Below are positions 1 through 6,066 of a stretch of DNA of 7,633 nucleotides, piece after piece. Position 1 is the stretch's first letter, and the number at the start of each line of letters is the position of its first letter. A model generated the notes under the pieces. That model made no database searches and was not told the DNA's origin. It saw only the letters and a list, made by a program, of their open reading frames with translations. The position numbers and the translations under genes are program-made. The stretch comes from Bacteroidales bacterium UBA4284 (GTDB lineage: Bacteria; Bacteroidota; Bacteroidia; Bacteroidales; UBA932): positions 1-7,633 of the forward strand of contig DGVM01000035.1 in assembly GCA_002395925.1 (NCBI GenBank), read 5' to 3'.

Positions 1-227
1 AGTACTACAAAGACAGCTACGAGATTGAGCACGAGACTATTGAAGAAGAAATCCTCAAGTCTATGCGCTACCACCGCTATCAGGAAGCCGTCATTGCACG
101 CTACGAAAGCGCGTGCCGCGACCTCGGCCTCGTGGACGAGCAGAAAGACTGGCTCCTGGACCTTCTGATGGCCGAGAAGAACAAGGTGGACGAGGAACTC
201 AACGCCCAGGGCGGCGGCCACATCTAG
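1..227 (+). CDS. C-terminal fragment of an unrecognised protein
   Basis: The 5' end lies outside the window. The frame is open from base 3 to the TAG stop at 225-227 and gives 74 residues beginning YYKDSYEIEHETIEEEIL and ending in NAQGGGHI. The fragment is strongly charged and looks mostly helical: an acidic EIEHETIEEE segment, then an R/Y-rich stretch (MRYHRYQEAVIARY), then an acidic/leucine segment with WLLDLLMAEKNKVDEEL. It has no signal peptide or transmembrane segment. Codons are GC-rich in the third position and the frame is free of stops, which supports coding. I do not recognise the family. A cytoplasmic tail of a larger protein or a small charged protein would both fit. It is convergent with the fimbrial operon and probably unrelated to it. 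Confidence 0.7.
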   Translation, partial: YYKDSYEIEHETIEEEILKSMRYHRYQEAVIARYESACRDLGLVDEQKDWLLDLLMAEKNKVDEELNAQGGGHI

Positions 228-279
228 GCCTCCTTCGCGGCCGCGCGGCGGGGACGCGCCTGGCACACTGCCGGCGGCA

Positions 280-345
280 GGACGGGAGCTCCCGGCAACA
301 GGACGAGAGCGGTGCGGGGGAACGGTGCAGGAAGGGAACGGGAGC
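280..345 (+). repeat. Three degenerate copies of GRACGRGAGC
   Basis: The copies are GGACGGGAGC at 280-289, GGACGAGAGC at 301-310 and GAACGGGAGC at 336-345, spaced 21 and 35 bases apart. The first two extend to a 12-base direct repeat with one mismatch (CAGGACGRGAGC, 278-289 and 299-310). They may be chance similarity in a purine-rich stretch or the remains of a small repeat. No function is evident. Confidence 0.3.
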
Positions 346-385
346 GGAACAGGCCAGATTTCTCCCGAATCCCCCTAATAACACC

Positions 386-418
386 AAAACGGGAGAGATC
401 TTTTCAGATTCTCTCCCG
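386..418 (-). terminator. Probable rho-independent terminator of the fimbrial operon
   Basis: On the minus strand CGGGAGAGA (418-410) pairs perfectly with TCTCTCCCG (398-390). The 9-bp stem is extended by two more pairs (C-G and A-T) after a one-base bulge and closes on a short loop. TTTT (389-386) follows directly. It begins 22 bases after the TAG of the last operon gene. On the plus strand the same hairpin is followed only by CCTTGCTT, so termination of the convergent plus-strand gene is possible but weaker. Confidence 0.7.
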
Positions 419-440
419 CCTTGCTTAAGAGACGATTTAA

Positions 441-3400
441 CTAATCATCCCAGTATCCGTAGTACACGGTAATCGAAGTGAGCTGATTGCGGTTGTTGTA
501 CTGCGTACTGTTCGTACAAGCCATAGTCACGGTCACGGTGTTGTCGCCACCTCCTTCTCCGGTAGAACTTGAATTCCAGCGCGTCTTGGTGGACAAGGTG
601 GAAGTTCCGCTTACATCACCAACCACGGTAACGGTCTGTGCAGATTGGTTATACGCCATATCTATCCTGGTAATACGGCTGTCTTCATAATTAGAAGGAG
701 CGGTAACAGTGAATGACCCGGAATAGTAACTCCAGTTCCAATAACTTAGCGTTCCCATATACTGATACCTGTTGTTGCCAGAGCCTCCCTGTTCAGTATT
801 GTTGAACACTACATTCTGTGGCGCCGTAGTAAAACTGGGCTCAGACCCATTATTGGTCTTCAGGTTAATGGTGTAATTCCCTGTTCGCCAGACTGAAGCA
901 GTGCGGGCTATAGTGGACACGAGACTGTTGACATAATGCGCGGAAGAAAGGGTCACGCTTGATGTAGAGCCTCCGGTGACGGCCTGCGTCGTCCAAGTGA
1001 TGCGATGATCGGTCGTTGCTGTACGGGTAGGAGTGTAAATATAGTATCCGCTTGCTTCCGGACCGGAGATTGTTCCGGTGGTAGAGGTCGGGCTGCCTAA
1101 GCCGACAGGGAGCAGCTTGACGGGCTGCAGGTCGCTGTCGGAAGAGTCGTAGCTGAATCGATAGTAAACGGTCCTGCCTGCCCTTGCCGAAACACTTGTC
1201 ATAGTGGTCGTGCCTCCTGCAGTAGTGTAGAATCCGCTGGACGGGAAGGTCTTCGGCACGAAGTGATAACTGGCCGGATTATACTCATCAGCCTCAATCG
1301 TCACGGTCGCATCAGCGCCGGTACGGGTAGTGGCGAGGTTGATGATAGGCGTATAGTTGTTTGCAAGGGCGGCCACTGTAGTCGCGGTAGGAGAATACCA
1401 GTACCATCCGTTGTGCGGGTCGGAAGAATCGTCGACCACGACAAGACCTGAAGTCGCCGTGGGCCTGACTCCGTCAAATTGGAAATAGACCTTCTCCGGC
1501 AGGGGGTCGCTCTCATCCATATGGAAAGTGAACGGCGCCGCCACGCCGGCGTCATTGGAAACTCCGTCGGGAAACATCAAGTTGGTGAAATCCTTGATCT
1601 TATAATTACTGAACGAAGAATTTGCAGTATTGAAGTACTCGTTGCTCACGTACACCGCCGAAGCGCTCTCGGCCTTGTTGGTCTTGAAGAAACAAGAGAG
1701 AGTGACGGTATTTCCGGACTTGAACTTGTCCGCCTTCGTCAGCTTGTCATAGTCCGTCTTGGAGAGGGTGCGGACAAACTGGAAAGAGGTATTGTCGGAA
1801 TTGATGATGGACTCTCCCGTGACCACGGGCAGGTTGTTGTCCTGCAGGATTTCTTCCGTACGGCCGTTGTCGGGGGTAAGGCTCATAGCCTCCGACTCAA
1901 TGTAGAACTTGAGCGGGAACATACTCGCCGGGAGGTTCTTCGGGATAGTGATGCCGACCTCCACCTGCTCGCCCTGCTGCTTGATGACTTTGACCGGATT
2001 ACAGGAGACGGTCATCGTCTGACGGCTGAGCATCGTGTAGGTGACATTTCTGTAGAGCGTGCTTTCTTCCCGGATCACATCGCCGTTCCCGTCCCTCTGC
2101 GCGGGCAGGGTCCCGGAAATCCGAAGATACTGCGAGCGCATATTGGCCGTAGGATTGTCGGTCGTGATGGTTATCGTACGCCACCCCTGGGTGTCGTCGG
2201 AATCCGCAACCGTGTAGCTCGTAATGATGTCCGAAGAGACAGACTGCAACGAAATGGTCACGGGGTTGGCCTCGGTAGGCGTGCCGGTAGTGTAATTGTT
2301 GTTGTGGTCCGGCTCGGTATTGGCGCCCGTGTATTTATTTACGTCGGGAATGTACTTGTACTTCAGGATGAGCTCCACCGTCTCTCCGCCGTCTTCATAG
2401 GGATATTTGCGGATAAGGGTCTTTGTCATATAAGTGACAAGGATACGGCTCTGGCCGTCGGAAATGTCGGTCAGGGTCTGGGTGGAAATATCCGCCGACA
2501 CATCGCCGCTACCCATTGACACAAGTGCATCTTCAGGCGTTTCCGCGCCCGGCTTCAGAATCGAACGAATCTGGATACGGTACTTGAAATTACGGTAGAT
2601 AGGATAGTAATCCTTATTCTCCATCAAGTCCACCTTGTAGAAATAGTCTCCCGAACTGTCCACGCCGTCATCGGTATCCGGGTCGGTATAATGGCCGTAG
2701 ATGATAACGACTGTAGGCTCCTGCTCCTCATTGGGCACGGGACGCTCGTAGAGGAAGAAGCTGGAAGACTTCGGAACAGTCGCTGTAGAAGCGGACGGAG
2801 TAATGAAATCGGCCTTGCTCGGAACGGTTTTATTGAATTCAGTACCTATAGGAAGGAGGGCCGGATACTGAAGCGTCTCCTTCAAGTCCGTGTAGCTCTT
2901 CTCTTCATACTTGTACACGAATCCTCCGTCATAATATGGCGCGAGCGAGCCCTGCGTGGGCACGTTGACTGCCGCAAAAGACTTGGTCACGAAATTGCTG
3001 CCCGCCACGTCTTCGACGACGATTTTCGCAAAGTTCCTGATAAGCGGAATGTCGTTGAAATAGGCCTGGGTCTCATCCGAAATCACGAAAGTACCCGTGC
3101 CGGCATACACGGTTTCTCCATTGATGGTCACGGTGTCGGCGTCAATCAGATTGCCGTCGGCATCGCGCTTGGCCTTGATTCCGGGGACGATGAAAGACTG
3201 CCAGTACGCTCCCTGCCCGGGCTCACTGAGAAGAGCCGGAATCAATGTGGTTTCCTGGTCGTAGTCCATACGGTCGGGGCCGTTGCCTATAATATGGATG
3301 CGGCGCTTGCTGTTCTCGCTGAGGGTCAGCTGCGCGACGAATTCATAGCGGTTGTCGTTGCCGCCCAGCGAGCCGTTCTGCGTGGCAAGCACGGGGATAG

Positions 3401-3659
3401 CCTGCACATACTCTTTAAGATATGCGGAACTGCCGAACACGGCGATATAAATATTCTGGAGGTCTCCGGCAGGGGTATCGCCGAGGGCCTTCGTGGAGGG
3501 AGTAAGCTCCGGAAGGGTCACGCTGAAACGCACCAGGACCTTGCCCTCGGGGCCTCCGTCTTCATCGACTTCCACCTGCGGAGCCGGATTTTCCTGCTCC
3601 AGACGAGTGCAGGAGAACAGCAGCGCAGCGGCCAAGAATATGTAGAGCAACTTTTTCAT
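441..3659 (-). CDS. Large multidomain fimbrial adhesin-like lipoprotein
   Basis: The product has 1072 residues from ATG 3659. The frame can be extended to TTG 3662, but the ATG gives a clean signal peptide (MKKLLYIFLAAALLFSC), with a lipobox LFSC and lipid Cys17. The N-terminal part, about 40-380, resembles a type V pilin: P54-S-T-K57-A, then IPLIRNFAKIVVED (204-217) and YRNFKYRIQIRSI (355-367), both typical of fimbrillin-family proteins. Residues about 545-690 form a module of the kind seen in DUF4906-annotated Bacteroidales proteins (LPASMFPLKFYIE, then NTSFQFVRTL, then FFKTNKAESASAVYVSNEYF). Two copies of a beta-rich repeat follow (723-802 and 830-914), then two shorter C-terminal modules (946-1004 and 1021-1072) rich in Asn, Ser, Thr, Gly and aromatic residues. 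It is the last gene of the operon, starting 8 bases after the previous stop with AT-rich sequence and no Shine-Dalgarno. I infer a surface-exposed, tip-associated adhesin. The family assignments are from memory of motifs and were not searched. Confidence 0.85.
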   Translation of the reverse strand: MKKLLYIFLAAALLFSCTRLEQENPAPQVEVDEDGGPEGKVLVRFSVTLPELTPSTKALGDTPAGDLQNIYIAVFGSSAYLKEYVQAIPVLATQNGSLGGNDNRYEFVAQLTLSENSKRRIHIIGNGPDRMDYDQETTLIPALLSEPGQGAYWQSFIVPGIKAKRDADGNLIDADTVTINGETVYAGTGTFVISDETQAYFNDIPLIRNFAKIVVEDVAGSNFVTKSFAAVNVPTQGSLAPYYDGGFVYKYEEKSYTDLKETLQYPALLPIGTEFNKTVPSKADFITPSASTATVPKSSSFFLYERPVPNEEQEPTVVIIYGHYTDPDTDDGVDSSGDYFYKVDLMENKDYYPIYRNFKYRIQIRSILKPGAETPEDALVSMGSGDVSADISTQTLTDISDGQSRILVTYMTKTLIRKYPYEDGGETVELILKYKYIPDVNKYTGANTEPDHNNNYTTGTPTEANPVTISLQSVSSDIITSYTVADSDDTQGWRTITITTDNPTANMRSQYLRISGTLPAQRDGNGDVIREESTLYRNVTYTMLSRQTMTVSCNPVKVIKQQGEQVEVGITIPKNLPASMFPLKFYIESEAMSLTPDNGRTEEILQDNNLPVVTGESIINSDNTSFQFVRTLSKTDYDKLTKADKFKSGNTVTLSCFFKTNKAESASAVYVSNEYFNTANSSFSNYKIKDFTNLMFPDGVSNDAGVAAPFTFHMDESDPLPEKVYFQFDGVRPTATSGLVVVDDSSDPHNGWYWYSPTATTVAALANNYTPIINLATTRTGADATVTIEADEYNPASYHFVPKTFPSSGFYTTAGGTTTMTSVSARAGRTVYYRFSYDSSDSDLQPVKLLPVGLGSPTSTTGTISGPEASGYYIYTPTRTATTDHRITWTTQAVTGGSTSSVTLSSAHYVNSLVSTIARTASVWRTGNYTINLKTNNGSEPSFTTAPQNVVFNNTEQGGSGNNRYQYMGTLSYWNWSYYSGSFTVTAPSNYEDSRITRIDMAYNQSAQTVTVVGDVSGTSTLSTKTRWNSSSTGEGGGDNTVTVTMACTNSTQYNNRNQLTSITVYYGYWDD
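444..824 (-). repeat. Two C-terminal modules of the adhesin-like protein
   Basis: Residues 946-1004 and 1021-1072 share a pattern: a strand with TVT, an Asn/Tyr/Ser-rich turn, then an Ile-x-x-Ile strand ending in tyrosine. Module A has FTVTAPSNYEDSRITRIDMAY and module B has VTVTMACTNSTQYNNRNQ followed by LTSITVYYG. The protein ends five residues after module B. Similarity is weak at sequence level and rests on pattern, so the boundaries are approximate. Confidence 0.35.
918..1172 (-). repeat. Internal beta-repeat, copy II
   Basis: This encodes residues 830-914 of the large adhesin-like protein. VYYRFSYD corresponds to VYFQFDG of copy I, GYYIYTPTRTATT to GWYWYSPTATT, and SVTLSSAHYVNSL to TVTIEADEYNPAS. 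The spacing of landmarks is close to that of copy I, with small insertions. At DNA level the 10-mer GTACGGGTAG occurs at 1021-1030 in this copy and at 1321-1330 in copy I. Confidence 0.5.
1254..1493 (-). repeat. Internal beta-repeat, copy I
   Basis: This encodes residues 723-802 of the large adhesin-like protein. Its landmarks are KVYFQFDG, GWYWYSPTATT, a VTIEADEYNPAS strand and YHFVP. The same order of landmarks appears in copy II. The two copies are diverged and match in pattern rather than in long identical runs. It is probably an Ig-like beta-sandwich module. Confidence 0.5.
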
Positions 3660-3667
3660 CAAACTAA

Positions 3668-6064
3668 TTATTTTGTGGTCTGGAAGCCTCCCCAGGAGGT
3701 CATATGCGAACTGTCCTTATCTTCACCCCAATACCAAACGTCATACACGCAACGAGGCCAGTTCGTACCGCTGTGGTAACTTGCAGCCTGAGCTGTGGGC
3801 AGGTACTCAACCGCCCCGCTGTTCAAAGGATACACAACGCCATCAGCGCACCAATATCCACCTGCGCTAAGATTTTCATCTGGCGTGAACAATGCAGGAA
3901 TAACTCCTTTCTGGGAAAGGGTAATAAGGTAAAAGACCTCGGCCATAGTAGGAAGACGCCAACGCCCTGCTGGATATCCATTCTCCTGATATGCGGCGCA
4001 ACGCTTCCGGGCATTTTCATAAGTCAGAGCACCTGTTTTTCCATATGATGATGCGATTTTCATAATAGGTGCAATCGTATAGCGAGCATCGTCTGCCGAC
4101 GGCCTGTAGTTAGCATTTGTATTGAGTCCGGTCAGGTTTGAGACTACTGCAGAAGAACCGTCCACTCTTGTGTCTCCAATGACAAAATTCGAATCGGAAG
4201 GGAGAACCGTCACGAACACCGTATACTGACGTGGATTGGTATTACCGCCGCTATCGTTGATTTCATTTCTTTTTGCGATGCTTCCCAGACTCTGGCGAGG
4301 ATTGCTGTTATCATAACCCGTGCCCTGACTGTTGTTAGTGCTCGTTGTGCCATTGACGTAGACATATCCGTTAGACATCTCGCTCTTGATATACATAGCC
4401 GGATACTGCGTAATCTTGACCGACTGCTTGTAGATGTTCTCTTCGACGTGGTCGGCGTGGTAGAGGTTGTAGCGGACAATGTACGGAGCGCAGTCAAAGG
4501 ACTCTCCGGCATTGTAGTCGTTGTTGAGCGCGTGGTAGTACTTCACATAAGTACCCTCCACCTTCAGCCAGTCCTCGCCGCCGTTGAGGGCCTTGCGCTG
4601 GGTAGCGCTGTACTCGATATACTTCTGTCCTTGGGCGTAATCAGGATTGCCCGCCGCGGCAACCCGAACCGTACCGCCGCCGTATGAAGTGCCGGCGTTT
4701 TGCGTGCCGTAGTATGCTTTCGTGGCGGTGATGTCAAGCTCCGTGCCTCCCTTTACCTTCGTCAGGGCCGCAGGGTGCGAAGAGGTGAAGAGCATATCGA
4801 CGTCGGGGACGTTGTTGAGTTCATACTCCTTCGGCTCCACGGAAAGGAAGCGCGCCTGGCCGATGACGGCGTGCTTGATGACCACTTCCTTGTCCTGCCA
4901 CTCGAGCACGTAGTAATGCCCGTCCACCTGGATGGAAGCCTCGTCGGTCTCGCTTCCGAGAATACCCACGTTGAGCTTGAAGCGGTACCAGTTGTTCTGC
5001 ACGAAGCTGCGCAGGTATGTGGTATCGGCCACGTCAGCCCTGGTATCGTCCGGGATGATGACTTTGTAGTAGAACTGCTTCTGGGTGGCCGTGACGTTGT
5101 GGGCGGAATCGTTGCGGCGGCGCCAGGGAAGGATGAGCTTGATGGACGGCTCTATGGTAGGAGACGTCTTGGATGCGTAAGTCCAATGCTGGGGATACAC
5201 ATAAGTCGGGTCCGTGAGCCAGGGGTAATCGGCATACTTCGAATCCGTACTCTTGGTAAAGTTAAGACGGTTGTTCTTGTATGAGAAATACACGGGGCTT
5301 TCGGAAGGCTTGCCGGAGAGCGTCGTGTTGCTCACGCCGTTCTCTATATACATCTGGATGCCGTTGAGCATAGGCTCCCAGACCTCCTTGTACACGACTT
5401 CCTCCTCTTCAACCACCTTTACGCGCGTCACCTGGACGGTATCCTTGATATTGAGCTGCACGGAAATCTTGGACGCAAGCCTGCGAAGCTTGACCAATCC
5501 CTTGGCTATCAGACGCTTGTCCTTTTGGACGCCGGTAATCTGGGAGAGGCCGTCCATCACAAAGTCGCTTTGCTTGTGATCAGCAGGCGCGCTGAAATCA
5601 CAAGATAGCGGCAAAGCCTTCAGACTCGGGACAGACGTGCCGGACAGGTTGGCCTCATCCGCCACAAGGGTCCCGGGATAGTTTGCTACCACATATACCC
5701 AGAAAGAAGTATTCGTGCCGGGAGCGAGGGTGCCGCTGACGAACTCATCGGTCGTATATGTGGTAACGGAGGCATCGCCGTCGGCTTCGCCGGGGGTGAA
5801 GCGCTTATGCAGCACGGCATCCTGGCCGGTCTTTCCTTCAGGATAGAAAAACACGTCCAGGGTCGAGAGCAAATTTTCATTCCAATCACTCTCTCCGTCC
5901 CGCTCTCCGTTTATTCCGGCCCGCGTCTGAGGGTCAAGGCAGCGAATGTCCAGCACGATTCCTTCTCCGTCCGGGTCTTCCGTACGGATACCGCTCTCCT
6001 GCAGGCAGGAAAGTGGCATCACAAAGAAAAGCGCAAGGGCTAATATGCTTCTAAACTTCTTCAT
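3668..6064 (-). CDS. Pilin-like lipoprotein with C-terminal lectin-like (FISUMP/DUF1566-type) domain
   Basis: The product has 798 residues from ATG 6064. The signal peptide is MKKFRSILALALFFVMPLSC with lipid Cys20; the lipobox PLSC is somewhat atypical at -3. P45-Q-T-R48-A resembles the Arg-protease processing site of fimbrillins. Residues about 35-395 look like a FimA/Mfa1-type pilin body, including LVKLRRLASKISVQLNI (190-206) and NNWYRFKLNVGILGS (357-371), followed by a beta strand with LEWQDKEV. A second beta region (about 400-560) ends with VKITQYPAMYI. The C-terminus, about 664-778, shows the order TYENARKRCAAY, GRWRLPTMAEVF, GGYWC, WPRCVYDVWYW, which is characteristic of FISUMP/DUF1566-type domains with a C-type-lectin-like fold. 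The gene overlaps the upstream stop as TGATG. Its 3' third is more AT-rich than the rest. I infer a pilus tip or accessory adhesin at the cell surface. The ligand is unknown. Confidence 0.87.
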   Translation of the reverse strand: MKKFRSILALALFFVMPLSCLQESGIRTEDPDGEGIVLDIRCLDPQTRAGINGERDGESDWNENLLSTLDVFFYPEGKTGQDAVLHKRFTPGEADGDASVTTYTTDEFVSGTLAPGTNTSFWVYVVANYPGTLVADEANLSGTSVPSLKALPLSCDFSAPADHKQSDFVMDGLSQITGVQKDKRLIAKGLVKLRRLASKISVQLNIKDTVQVTRVKVVEEEEVVYKEVWEPMLNGIQMYIENGVSNTTLSGKPSESPVYFSYKNNRLNFTKSTDSKYADYPWLTDPTYVYPQHWTYASKTSPTIEPSIKLILPWRRRNDSAHNVTATQKQFYYKVIIPDDTRADVADTTYLRSFVQNNWYRFKLNVGILGSETDEASIQVDGHYYVLEWQDKEVVIKHAVIGQARFLSVEPKEYELNNVPDVDMLFTSSHPAALTKVKGGTELDITATKAYYGTQNAGTSYGGGTVRVAAAGNPDYAQGQKYIEYSATQRKALNGGEDWLKVEGTYVKYYHALNNDYNAGESFDCAPYIVRYNLYHADHVEENIYKQSVKITQYPAMYIKSEMSNGYVYVNGTTSTNNSQGTGYDNSNPRQSLGSIAKRNEINDSGGNTNPRQYTVFVTVLPSDSNFVIGDTRVDGSSAVVSNLTGLNTNANYRPSADDARYTIAPIMKIASSYGKTGALTYENARKRCAAYQENGYPAGRWRLPTMAEVFYLITLSQKGVIPALFTPDENLSAGGYWCADGVVYPLNSGAVEYLPTAQAASYHSGTNWPRCVYDVWYWGEDKDSSHMTSWGGFQTTK
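3731..4075 (-). other. Lectin-like FISUMP/DUF1566-type domain coding segment
   Basis: This encodes residues about 664-778 of the pilin-like protein. The visible landmarks are Cys689 in ARKRCAAY, the RWRLPTMAEV signature at 701-710, GGYWCADG with Cys739, and WPRCVYDVWYW with Cys772. The WRLPT...YW...RCV order is the family hallmark. Three cysteines leave room for one disulfide plus a free thiol. The stretch between YWC and RCV is where ligand-contact loops lie in related folds. Confidence 0.6.
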
Positions 6065-6066
6065 CA
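6062..6066 (-). promoter_or_regulatory. TGATG stop-start overlap
   Basis: The TGA stop of the first fimbrillin gene (6066-6064) shares one base with the ATG of the next gene (6064-6062). No Shine-Dalgarno is visible upstream. The arrangement suggests translational coupling by termination-reinitiation and a fixed ratio of the two subunits. Confidence 0.7.

Larger units (their letters stand above)
228..440. other. Convergent intergenic gap, GC-rich, no gene seen
   Basis: This stretch separates the plus-strand gene ending at 227 from the minus-strand operon ending at 441. Its left two thirds are very GC-rich and purine-rich on the plus strand. It contains the perfect palindromes CGCGGCCGCG (236-245) and CGGGAGCTCCCG (283-294), neither with a loop or T-tract typical of a terminator. 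Its right third becomes more AT-rich and holds the operon terminator. No open frame here has a plausible start or a recognisable product. Confidence 0.6.

Noticed and set aside
316..347. G-runs suggesting a G-quadruplex on the plus strand
   Set aside because: Only three runs of three or more G are present, with one loop of 13 bases, so the canonical pattern is not met.
228..440. Possible tRNA, small RNA or CRISPR in the gap
   Set aside because: No cloverleaf, no regularly spaced long repeats, and no promoter-like element were found. Only the terminator hairpin and short palindromes are evident.
113..472. 119-codon plus-strand frame across the convergent gap
   Set aside because: It overlaps the end of the 1-227 gene in another frame, is Arg/Gly/Pro-rich from composition, and runs through the operon terminator.
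3660..3675. TTAGTTTG before the ATG at 3659, resembling the Bacteroides -7 element TAnnTTTG
   Set aside because: The spacing does not match, no -33 TTTG partner was seen, and it touches the start codon, leaving no room for a leader. An internal promoter is not supported.
1479..3779. Long open frames on the plus strand, antisense to the large adhesin-like gene (346 and 362 codons)
   Set aside because: Their products are Arg/Val/Gly/His-rich with no domain, signal or start context, and they mirror the minus-strand gene, which has a clear signal peptide and pilin motifs. They are shadows of a GC-rich gene.
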